Assembly: GCA_016840965.1 (NCBI GenBank)
Contig: JAEORI010000170.1
Span: 1-21,329 of the forward strand
From: Candidatus Thorarchaeota archaeon
GTDB lineage: Archaea; Asgardarchaeota; Thorarchaeia; Thorarchaeales; Thorarchaeaceae
Reading direction: 5' to 3'
Length of the DNA: 21,329 bases
Made by a program: the position numbers and the translations under genes. Positions 8,422 through 14,513 of the stretch are shown piece after piece. Position 1 is the first letter of the stretch; every line of letters begins with the position of its first letter. A model generated the notes under the pieces. The model had not been told where the DNA came from, did no database searches, and saw only the letters and a program-made list of their open reading frames with translations.

Positions 8422-9500
8422 TCCTCCGGTTCCTCCGTCTGTTCCTCTTCCTCCCCTTTTGCCTTCTTCTTTTTCTTGGAGGGCTCCTCCTCATCTTCAA
8501 GAGCTCCAAGCTGAGAACCCAGTTTTTCTTTGATGAGTTTCTCCATACTAGTCTTCTCGCTCTTCTCTTTGTAAAAGCCGCCATATCCTATATGGACTTC
8601 AACTGAGAACTCAGGAACCCCAGCATTGTCTCTAAGGACGAGTTTCCGTTTGCCCTCAGTCCCTTTTCCTGCATAGAACCTGTAATCCGACGCATGGCTG
8701 ACCACATGACCTCCTGCAGGTGCATAGGCGTTCCCTCCGTAGTTTGAGATCTGAGTGGTGACTTGATTCGTGTATGCAAATATCGCATCAGTAGCTATTC
8801 CCATGCGTCGCATTGTGTTTAGTAGGCTATTGATCGTCTGCTGTCTTGTAGCAAGAGTAGCAATGCCTCGGTACTCTGCACGGAATAGACCGGTGAGAGA
8901 GTCTATCACAAGCATCTTGAACTCTCCTTCAGCAAGAAGAAGTTGGATTTGTTCAAAGGTGTCCTCAATCTGACTGCTCAGTGCCATAGGCGCGACGTTG
9001 ATGTTTCCAAGAACTACATCAGGATCAAGTCCCCACCGTATTGCATTAGCCCGTATGATATTTGTCTTGAAGGATGCTTCAGAATCAAGCCACAGGACTC
9101 TACCTTCAAGGCCACCCTGCTCCAGAGGGAGCTGGGAACGCACGGCAAGGTGATGACACCACTGCGTCTTCCCGCTTGAGAACCCACCATAAAACTCAAT
9201 GATAGAGCCGGCTTCCAACCCACCCATAAGTTTCTCATCTATGGATGAAATGCCAAAGGATAAGCGGGGAATCTGCGACTGCTCTTTCTCAAGCTCAATT
9301 CCAGACCTGAATCCGAATTTCCCTGTTGTGTCGCGAGCAGCTCGAATGATTTTTCGAACTGTGGCTTCTCCAAGCTTCGTACGTTCTTGGAGATCGATTG
9401 GGTTCTGGACACTGAGGATCTCAGCAGTTGTGATGAAGGCATCTCGAAGACGTTTTGCAGCTGCAGGTCCAACGCCAGGGACTGCTTCCACATCAGTCAT
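8418..9500 (-). CDS. radA: RadA-family recombinase (divergent, with charged C-terminal tail)
   Basis: A 360-aa RecA/Rad51-superfamily protein. The N-terminal helix-hairpin-helix contains VPGVGPAAAKRL (7-18). Walker A GGFSSGKTQ is at 105-113, the catalytic-glutamate element DSEASF at 139-144 (canonical RadA has DTEGTF), Walker B LVID at 197-200, FRAEY at 206-210, and NQV...GGHVVSHA covers the L2 region. It would coat ssDNA and drive strand exchange. Differences from textbook RadA: Walker A starts GGF rather than GEF, the L1 loop reads RGIATLATRQQ where VGRGTLAERQQ is usual, and there is a tail from about 335 of glutamate and lysine runs (KKKKK then EEEE). The ATG forms an ATGA overlap with the previous gene, and a GGAGGTGGTC ribosome binding site lies upstream. 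It may be the main RadA or an operon-dedicated paralogue; the window cannot tell which. Confidence 0.93.
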   Translation of the reverse strand: MTDVEAVPGVGPAAAKRLRDAFITTAEILSVQNPIDLQERTKLGEATVRKIIRAARDTTGKFGFRSGIELEKEQSQIPRLSFGISSIDEKLMGGLEAGSIIEFYGGFSSGKTQWCHHLAVRSQLPLEQGGLEGRVLWLDSEASFKTNIIRANAIRWGLDPDVVLGNINVAPMALSSQIEDTFEQIQLLLAEGEFKMLVIDSLTGLFRAEYRGIATLATRQQTINSLLNTMRRMGIATDAIFAYTNQVTTQISNYGGNAYAPAGGHVVSHASDYRFYAGKGTEGKRKLVLRDNAGVPEFSVEVHIGYGGFYKEKSEKTSMEKLIKEKLGSQLGALEDEEEPSKKKKKAKGEEEEQTEEPEE

Positions 9501-9940
9501 CTCGCGACCACCTCCTTCTCGAGTGGACCTCTAATTGGGACAAGTCTGCTGAAAACATCAAGCTCAGAATGAGGTATCAATACGTCCTTTCCTGTACAAC
9601 AGAGATTCATTCCAGGAAAGAGAGAAGCCACAGCTTGTTGCCGAATTGAAGGGACAGCGAACCTCAGACCCTCGGTAGTCAATCTTCCTACAACACTCAC
9701 ATAGCCGCCAAGGGTTTCATACATTGAGCCATCCTGCAGTGAAGTGCCAGGCCCAGCTGGTCGGACTTCCATCATTGATCTGAAGAGAGTCTCAAGGACA
9801 TCGAAGAACTCTCGCCATCCATTAGACCGCGCTCTGTCAAGAGCCTCGGATATTCCTGCCTTGGCTCCAGCAACCCAGGCAGGATTTGGATATTCTTCAA
9901 AGCCCGTCATGTCGCTTGTCAAATACTCCTGAACGTACAT
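9497..9940 (-). CDS. First gene of the recombination operon, unknown function (147 aa)
   Basis: I do not recognise this protein. The first 60 residues look helical (AWVAGAKAGISEALDRA and FFDVLETLFRSMM). The second half looks like beta strands with a regulatory-domain feel (YVSVVGRLTTEGLRFAVPS). There is no clear catalytic motif and no membrane helix; two adjacent cysteines (NLCCTG) are present. The ATG at 9940 is chosen because GGAGGT at 9952-9947 is 6 nt upstream; the ATG at 9943 or the TTG at 9967 are alternatives. It ends in an ATGA overlap with radA, so it is tightly coupled to the recombinase and could be a RadA mediator. Confidence 0.7.
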   Translation of the reverse strand: MYVQEYLTSDMTGFEEYPNPAWVAGAKAGISEALDRARSNGWREFFDVLETLFRSMMEVRPAGPGTSLQDGSMYETLGGYVSVVGRLTTEGLRFAVPSIRQQAVASLFPGMNLCCTGKDVLIPHSELDVFSRLVPIRGPLEKEVVAR

Positions 9941-9946
9941 CATGCA

Positions 9947-9952
9947 ACCTCC
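9947..9952 (-). promoter_or_regulatory. Ribosome binding site of the operon's first gene
   Basis: A perfect GGAGGT lies 6 nt before the ATG at 9940 and 3 nt before the ATG at 9943. It argues against the in-frame TTG at 9967, which lies upstream of it. Confidence 0.7.
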
Positions 9953-10000
9953 ATCGTGGAAAGACAACCATTTGAGGCGATCATAGTGCCAATTAAGTCG

Positions 10001-10013
10001 ATGAAAATTTCAT
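10001..10013. promoter_or_regulatory. Perfect 13-nt palindrome upstream of the recombination operon
   Basis: The sequence ATGAAAATTTCAT has 6-nt arms around a single central base. It is about 60 nt upstream of the first operon start, where an archaeal promoter or operator would lie. This could be a dimeric regulator site or part of the core promoter. A short AT-rich palindrome can also arise by chance. Confidence 0.35.
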
Positions 10014-10209
10014 TACAGCTGACATCGGACTCGGATACCTCTACTTGCCTCGATAACAATCAGATTCACCTAACAAAAGAAGTGACAAAGAATAATCTTC
10101 AAATTTCCGAGAACACATGATAAAGACTGATAGGTTCTTGATAGATAGATAAAACTGAATATAGAATATCCGAATCAAAATTAAGACATCATAACGTTTA
10201 ATTCATGTG

Positions 10210-10232
10210 AAAAAGCAAGGAAATCCTTTTTT
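10210..10232 (-). terminator. Possible terminator of the kinase-like gene
   Basis: On the minus strand the order is six A, then the inverted repeat AAGGATTTCCTT, then GC and five T. It lies about 75 nt past the stop codon at 10307. Archaeal termination relies mainly on T runs, so this is plausible but modest: the T run is short and the stem is only 4-5 bp. Confidence 0.4.
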
Positions 10233-10306
10233 GGTTGGTCGGTGGGTTCAAAACTGCAATTGAATACACCGAATTGAAGCGATTGTCGATAGACCTTATA
10301 GCAACT

Positions 10307-11443
10307 CTACTCAATCTTGACCAATCGCATTTCATTATAGTCAGTTATCACCCTAATGTAGCCGCGTAGTAAATTGTCCACGTCGGTGTCACCGGTGTCA
10401 ACTCGTAGAGCTTCTCCAGCAATACCCTTGAGTTTGGAGGGCGTACAGATCACAATGATGTGGTCTCGACCGACACGGTCTATTATTCCAGGACTAATCT
10501 GCTGATTTCCTCTTCCAAACAGCATGCCTTGATGACCGATGGGGGACACAATAATCCATGTTCTATTGAAGTCATCAACAAGCGCTAGGATCTCGTCCTC
10601 GTTGACATCGAGGTGCATTTTTCCATGTTTGTAAACATCAACACCAAGGGTTGTCTTCTTGACCTTGAGCAGGTCAGTAACCGTCTTCAATGTGGTTCCA
10701 GGTCCGAGAATATATGTTGCATCTTGGTCAATCTGCTCAATTACGTACTTGGCAATAGCCTCTTGTGCTTCATGTTCATCAGAGGTCTCAGGACTTGCCT
10801 GTTTTGCCCCCTGAAATCTGGCAGGAACTGATGGTCCTTTGAGATATCCATAGAGGTTGATGATGAACTGGTCTTGGCGAATTGCATTTTCATCAGCATC
10901 CACTATCTCAAATTCTGCTGTCTGTGCTGTTCCTTCGTAGACCAACCGAACAACCTCTGCAGCATCAGCTGGATTCACAACGAATATTCCACTGTACATT
11001 TTGACCCCTGACGGAACCCCGAGGACAAGAAGGTCATCCAAGTCATAGGCGTTCACAGCATCAAGAATATCTCTGGCTGTACCATCACCACCAACAAATA
11101 CCAAAAGCTGGACATCCTCTTCGTAAAGTGCTAAGACACAGTCCTTTGTGTCCTCAGCGGTTGTGGAGTTTTCGATATCGATTGGCACAACTTCATGTTT
11201 CAGTCCAGCCTCCTGCACAACATCCTCGCCCATCTTTCCCGGACAGGTGATAATTCGAATCTTGTCCCTTAGTTTCAAGGCGATGATGATCGATTCAAGC
11301 GCTGTAAGAAACTCAAGAGCTCTCCCAGGAGCAACTGGTGAAGCGCCTCTCCTGATGGCTTCATCTACAATTCCGTCTGTACCCTTCAGACCAACACGGC
11401 CGCCCATTCCAGCTATTGGATTCACCAGTAAGCCAATGTTCAT
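10307..11443 (-). CDS. ATP-NAD kinase-like protein (NAD kinase superfamily)
   Basis: A 378-aa protein beginning MNIGLLVNPIAGMGG, a glycine-rich first strand and loop typical of the NAD kinase/diacylglycerol kinase superfamily. The diagnostic GGDGTARD is at 118-125, preceded by the strand LLVFV. The C-terminal half has further conserved-looking pieces (YILGPGTTLKTV, GVDVY and WIIVSPIGHQGMLFGRGNQQISP) that match the longer ATP-NAD kinase family (COG3199 type) rather than the short classical NAD kinase. The expected reaction is phosphorylation of NAD or of a related dinucleotide or sugar-type substrate; the exact substrate of this longer family is not settled here. It starts at ATG 11443 with an AGGTCA just upstream. 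It is separated from the recombination operon by about 350 bp. Confidence 0.85.
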   Translation of the reverse strand: MNIGLLVNPIAGMGGRVGLKGTDGIVDEAIRRGASPVAPGRALEFLTALESIIIALKLRDKIRIITCPGKMGEDVVQEAGLKHEVVPIDIENSTTAEDTKDCVLALYEEDVQLLVFVGGDGTARDILDAVNAYDLDDLLVLGVPSGVKMYSGIFVVNPADAAEVVRLVYEGTAQTAEFEIVDADENAIRQDQFIINLYGYLKGPSVPARFQGAKQASPETSDEHEAQEAIAKYVIEQIDQDATYILGPGTTLKTVTDLLKVKKTTLGVDVYKHGKMHLDVNEDEILALVDDFNRTWIIVSPIGHQGMLFGRGNQQISPGIIDRVGRDHIIVICTPSKLKGIAGEALRVDTGDTDVDNLLRGYIRVITDYNEMRLVKIE

Positions 11444-11513
11444 TGACCTGAAACAACCTCATTCCCTGAGAGACATGCGTGCTCTAAAGCAGTTTTGATT
11501 TGTCAAAATCTGT

Positions 11514-12095
11514 TCATTTCAACGCTCCAACTTGATGCGCTGACTGAATCCAGAACGAAACACGAACCAGTACTTCCTCTATGAACCTGTCCCGGTTGTC
11601 TGGAGTGGCATCTTCAGGCCAGCGGTTCCGACGATATTCATCGAACTTTTGAAAGGTCTTACCGTATTTTGTTGTCAAGGGAATCTCTACGCGCCTATCA
11701 CAGACTGTGTTCAGAGCCCTGATGAAGGTCACAAAATCGAGGTCAAGCCGGACAATCCATTTGCGGATGGCTTTGAAGAAGGTGTCAGCCTTTGCTTCAC
11801 CCCACTCAAGTTTCTTCACAGATTCCCTGTCAGCTCCATCTATCCGCTCCGAGTTGAAGTTGCAGGCTTTGTCATAGTTGCATCTTGCTCGAAGATTGAG
11901 CTTGCCCTTCGAGAACCACATGAAGATGTCATGGGTCCCTTTCTTCCTCATGGTCTCTCGGTGGTCGCCAACAGGAAAGATGAGCTCAACCATCTTCCCC
12001 TCCTTGTACTTGCCGCCAGCCTTCATGTAGAGTTCTAGAGCCCAGGCTAACGGCGGGATTGCATTTACTGGGTGCGATTCATCTGGTTTGCTCAT
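11514..12095 (-). CDS. Unknown protein, 193 aa, basic and aromatic-rich
   Basis: I do not recognise this protein. It is soluble, with many Lys/Arg and Trp/Phe residues, a central pair of cysteines (RARCNYDKACNF) and a mostly helical second half (ADTFFKAIRKWIVRLDLDFVTFIRAL). There is no signal peptide and no catalytic motif I can name. The ATG at 12095 has a GGTGTGAC ribosome binding site about 9 nt upstream. It follows the GTPase gene by 72 bp in the same direction, so the two may share a transcript or a function, but the gap is large enough for its own promoter. It may be lineage-specific. Confidence 0.7.
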   Translation of the reverse strand: MSKPDESHPVNAIPPLAWALELYMKAGGKYKEGKMVELIFPVGDHRETMRKKGTHDIFMWFSKGKLNLRARCNYDKACNFNSERIDGADRESVKKLEWGEAKADTFFKAIRKWIVRLDLDFVTFIRALNTVCDRRVEIPLTTKYGKTFQKFDEYRRNRWPEDATPDNRDRFIEEVLVRVSFWIQSAHQVGALK

Positions 12096-12167
12096 TGTTC
12101 TAAGTCACACCTGAAACTCCCACTGATATTAGTTGGGATAGGAACAATAAGTGATAGCAGCAGGTCA

Positions 12168-12713
12168 CTAGTTGTTGCCCTTCTCGCGGGAAATCACCAA
12201 GATCTCAGCAAGTTCCTTGAAGATGTCTACGATACCCTCCCCAGTCTTAGCAGAGGACTCGATGTATGGCATCCCATGCCTCTCAGCAAACTCATGACCC
12301 TCAGATGGTTCGACCACTCTGTCAGGAAGGTCAGTCTTGTTGGCTACAAGCACTAGAGGAATCTCCTTGTTGATTGCCTTGTGCAGCTCGTCAAGCCACT
12401 CCTCGAGCACTATGAAGGTCCTTCGTCGAGTAACATCGTACACAAGGAGGCCTCCACTCGACCCGCGATAGTACATCGGTCGAAGTATCTGAAATCGGCT
12501 CTGCCCAGCTACGTCCCAAATCTGCAGCTTCACGGTGACCTTACCAATATCACGCGGAATCTCGACATTTTTGACAGCGAACTGACTTCCAATCGTCGTT
12601 TTGTAGTCGGTACGGAAGAAACCGTGTGAGAATCGGGTGACAATGGCTGTTTTTCCTACTGCGCCTTCCCCTAAAACAACGATTTTGAAGAGGTAATCGT
12701 AAGAGCTGCTCAT
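12168..12713 (-). CDS. Rab/Ras-like small GTPase
   Basis: A 181-aa single-domain GTPase. G1 GEGAVGKT is at 15-22, a switch I threonine pair lies in YKTTIGSQF (38-45), G3 WDVAGQ is at 66-71 with the catalytic glutamine, G4 NKTD at 125-128 and G5 SSAKTG at 153-158. YYRGSSGGLLVYDVT closely follows the eukaryotic Rab consensus. Differences: DVAGQ replaces DTAGQ, and there is no C-terminal cysteine motif, so prenylation is not expected. Such Rab-like proteins are abundant in Asgard archaea and are the main lineage clue here. Its partners are unknown. The ATG at 12713 is preceded by GGGTGAC, and a BRE/TATA pair lies further upstream. It should cycle GTP/GDP as a cytoplasmic switch. Confidence 0.93.
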   Translation of the reverse strand: MSSSYDYLFKIVVLGEGAVGKTAIVTRFSHGFFRTDYKTTIGSQFAVKNVEIPRDIGKVTVKLQIWDVAGQSRFQILRPMYYRGSSGGLLVYDVTRRRTFIVLEEWLDELHKAINKEIPLVLVANKTDLPDRVVEPSEGHEFAERHGMPYIESSAKTGEGIVDIFKELAEILVISREKGNN

Positions 12714-12774
12714 CTATTTAGTCACCCGTATGTGGTAGGCGGTACGACGACAAAGCGATACAGGGTGTATGCGA

Positions 12775-12788
12775 CTAATAAGGTTTCG
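12775..12788 (-). promoter_or_regulatory. Promoter (BRE/TATA) of the small GTPase gene
   Basis: On the minus strand CGAAACCTTATTAG looks like a purine-rich BRE followed by a TATA element. A start about 25 nt downstream would give a leader of about 38 nt that includes the GGTGAC ribosome binding site. This was called by eye. Confidence 0.45.
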
Positions 12789-12808
12789 TAAGATATGAAA
12801 GGTCATAC

Positions 12809-13537
12809 CTATGGCGTGGTCAGGACTATGAGCTCATTGACTGGCGGCAGTATGACGCGTGTGTCAGGAAGTTCGTGCGAAACAAGATCTTTGAACTTCT
12901 GCTGCTGCTCTTCATCACCATGGACTGCTACCGCAAATGTTGGTTTCATGTCCATAGCCATAGCGAGGGCTACTCCTGGAGCGCAGGTTGGAGAGGGCCA
13001 GCCAGTTGGGAGGAATGCTACGTCAACCACACCTTTCCCGACAGGCCAATAGCCAGAGTCAGCAGCGTGGAAAACCTTCAGGCGCCCAATCGAAACTCGG
13101 CATTGCACAATTTGACGTGGATGCACACCACGATGTAGCTCGACCCGAATGCCATCAAACTTGAACTTTGGTCCCTCTCGTACGCCTTGCAGCACCTCTG
13201 GACCAGCAAGAATCTTCTCAGCTGGAATTTTTGAGCCGAGTTCCTCAGCCATAGAGAACTCGGTGATGATCTGAGTACTAGTCTTCTGATACAGAGCGAC
13301 AGCATCACTGAGATTGTAATGGTCAGTGTGACCGTGACTGTATGTGATGAGGTCGAGAGATCGAATGTGTTTCATAACCTTTGTGAAAAGGTTTGCAGGG
13401 TCGAAGAGAACAGCTCTGGTCTTTGTCCGAAGTAGAACACCAGCATAGCCTGCATAGATGAAAGCGAACTCCTTAGAATCAAGTTTAATGTCATAAAGAG
13501 CAGTCACACTCTCTGCAAGGTTGGTCTTTGTAGCCAA
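12809..13537 (-). CDS. Metallo-beta-lactamase-fold hydrolase (UlaG-like)
   Basis: A 242-aa protein. The metal motif SHGHTDHYN gives H68, H70, D72 and H73. Further ligands are probably H139, D160 (in HAADSG) and H206 (in AVHGDE). The short form with HAADSG resembles the UlaG/YhfI-type L-ascorbate-6-phosphate lactonase-like or RNase-like branch. The substrate cannot be read from sequence. The start is TTG at 13537, supported by GGAGTGA 6 nt upstream; no ATG fits better. A TATA-like element lies about 50 nt upstream. It is cytoplasmic, with no signal peptide. Confidence 0.85.
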   Translation of the reverse strand: MATKTNLAESVTALYDIKLDSKEFAFIYAGYAGVLLRTKTRAVLFDPANLFTKVMKHIRSLDLITYSHGHTDHYNLSDAVALYQKTSTQIITEFSMAEELGSKIPAEKILAGPEVLQGVREGPKFKFDGIRVELHRGVHPRQIVQCRVSIGRLKVFHAADSGYWPVGKGVVDVAFLPTGWPSPTCAPGVALAMAMDMKPTFAVAVHGDEEQQQKFKDLVSHELPDTRVILPPVNELIVLTTP

Positions 13538-13543
13538 TTTTCG

Positions 13544-13550
13544 TCACTCC
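13544..13550 (-). promoter_or_regulatory. Ribosome binding site fixing a TTG start at 13537
   Basis: GGAGTGA lies 6 nt upstream of the TTG codon that begins the metallo-beta-lactamase-fold gene. Confidence 0.7.
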
Positions 13551-13582
13551 TGCATCCTCATTTGTCCCCGCAAATGAATAAT

Positions 13583-13591
13583 CAATATTTA
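13583..13591 (-). promoter_or_regulatory. TATA element of the metallo-beta-lactamase-fold gene
   Basis: TAAATATTG on the minus strand lies about 50 nt upstream of the TTG start. A transcription start about 25 nt downstream would leave a leader of roughly 22 nt that contains the ribosome binding site. Confidence 0.4.
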
Positions 13592-13609
13592 CGTCAACGC
13601 ACAAACCTT

Positions 13610-14404
13610 TCATCTCTGCGTGATGACCCACTCGATGAATTTCCTGAGGAGCCGATTGAACTCTTCTGGCTGTTCCACCATGGGAATGTGATCAGCACCT
13701 TTTACAACAGCGATGTCAGCTCGTGGGAATTTCTTCTCAAAGTCTGCAGCTATAGCAGGAGTGATGATATCATCTTTTGAACCAACAAGCACAAAGACAG
13801 GGATGTCAATCTCACCAATTCTTTCAGTGATGTTGAACTTACTGCACGCAGACAGGTCTCGAGCCATGACCTGAGGATTAGCAAGCCGCATATCATCATC
13901 CAGCTTCTTCAACTGGTAAGTCTCAGTGTAATGTTCAAAGACGCGACTCTTGAAGAAGAACACCCGGTCCTCAAGGGTCTCCTTCACAAGACCGGTTCTT
14001 AGTTTCGACAGTTCAAGGTCCGAAGAGGTATCGACGAGTACAAGTGCTTCGGGTTTCACGACATCCTCCTTTAAGGTGTAGCACATTGCTACGCCACCAC
14101 CCATTGAGTGAGCAACAAGAATGAAACTCTCGAGATTCAGATGGTTAACAAGAGCTGCAATTTCCTCAGTATAGTTGCCTTCTATTGATGGCTCGCCAGC
14201 AAACTCATCTGACTTCCCATGACCAGAGAGATCCAGCGCTATCGTGCGATACTCCTTTGAGAACTCTCGCAGTTGTAGCGACCATATGAGGTGTGAGGAG
14301 CCAGCGCCATGTATAAAGACCAGAGGAATCCCAGATGTAGTATCAGTTCTATGGTCTACGTCTACATAGTGAATATTGGTTCCTCTGTGCTCAAAGTATG
14401 GCAT
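13610..14404 (-). CDS. Alpha/beta-hydrolase-fold enzyme
   Basis: A 264-aa protein with the full alpha/beta-hydrolase layout. The oxyanion-hole strand is LVFIHGAGSS (28-37). The nucleophile elbow AHSMGG places Ser100. The acid lies in VGSKDD (D211 or D212). The catalytic His239 lies in GADHIPMVEQPEEF. The DLSGHGKSD stretch near 58-66 matches the esterase/lipase/epoxide-hydrolase/dehalogenase group. An ester or thioester substrate is most likely, but this fold does not reveal specificity. The start is ATG at 14404. There is no ribosome binding site, and a TATA box about 29 nt upstream suggests a nearly leaderless message. No export signal is visible. Confidence 0.88.
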   Translation of the reverse strand: MPYFEHRGTNIHYVDVDHRTDTTSGIPLVFIHGAGSSHLIWSLQLREFSKEYRTIALDLSGHGKSDEFAGEPSIEGNYTEEIAALVNHLNLESFILVAHSMGGGVAMCYTLKEDVVKPEALVLVDTSSDLELSKLRTGLVKETLEDRVFFFKSRVFEHYTETYQLKKLDDDMRLANPQVMARDLSACSKFNITERIGEIDIPVFVLVGSKDDIITPAIAADFEKKFPRADIAVVKGADHIPMVEQPEEFNRLLRKFIEWVITQR

Positions 14405-14428
14405 GATGTGCTGCTAGTATTGGTTGCA

Positions 14429-14437
14429 GATATAGAG
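14429..14437 (-). promoter_or_regulatory. TATA element of the alpha/beta hydrolase gene, leaderless transcript
   Basis: CTCTATATC on the minus strand is centred about 29 nt before the ATG. With the usual archaeal TATA-to-start spacing, transcription would begin within a few nucleotides of the start codon, which fits the missing ribosome binding site. Confidence 0.5.
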
Positions 14438-14450
14438 CTTTGCTGATTGA

Positions 14451-14460
14451 AGTATAATTT
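14451..14460 (+). promoter_or_regulatory. TATA element of the glmM-type gene
   Basis: AGTATAATTT reads towards the phosphohexomutase gene. It would start transcription near 14480, leaving a leader of about 35 nt. It forms a divergent promoter pair with the hydrolase gene. Confidence 0.4.
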
Positions 14461-14513
14461 CAACATTAGGTACCTTTTTCTCTGAATCAGTACCGAGTAG
14501 AACAGTGACCTCT

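Larger units (their letters stand above)
9953..10306. other. AT-rich intergenic region between the recombination operon and the kinase-like gene
   Basis: About 350 bp with no convincing gene. It should contain the promoter of the leftward nine-gene operon and the 3' end of the kinase-like transcript. Visible elements are a perfect 13-nt palindrome at 10001-10013, a triple GATA repeat at 10140-10151 and a small hairpin with flanking A and T runs at 10210-10232. I could not fix a clear BRE/TATA pair for the operon; a weak candidate is the AAATTTTCAT stretch on the minus strand that overlaps the palindrome. Confidence 0.6.

Noticed and set aside
8378..8584. Arg/Lys-rich frame overlapping the end of the recombinase gene
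   Set aside because: It is a frame shadow of the Glu/Lys tail codons; its arginine-rich composition comes from GAA/GAG/AAG runs read out of frame.
10001..10120. A 39-codon plus-strand reading frame starting MKISLQLTSD
   Set aside because: It begins inside the 13-nt palindrome, has no ribosome binding site, its composition is low in complexity (Ser/Thr/Asn/Asp), and it runs against the likely operon promoter. Chance is the simpler explanation.
10140..10151. Triple GATA tandem repeat
   Set aside because: It has only three copies of 4 nt in AT-rich intergenic DNA, with no wider array.
10231..10260. A GGTTCAAA stretch recalling a tRNA T-loop
   Set aside because: No matching acceptor stem, D-arm or anticodon arm could be found on either side on either strand.
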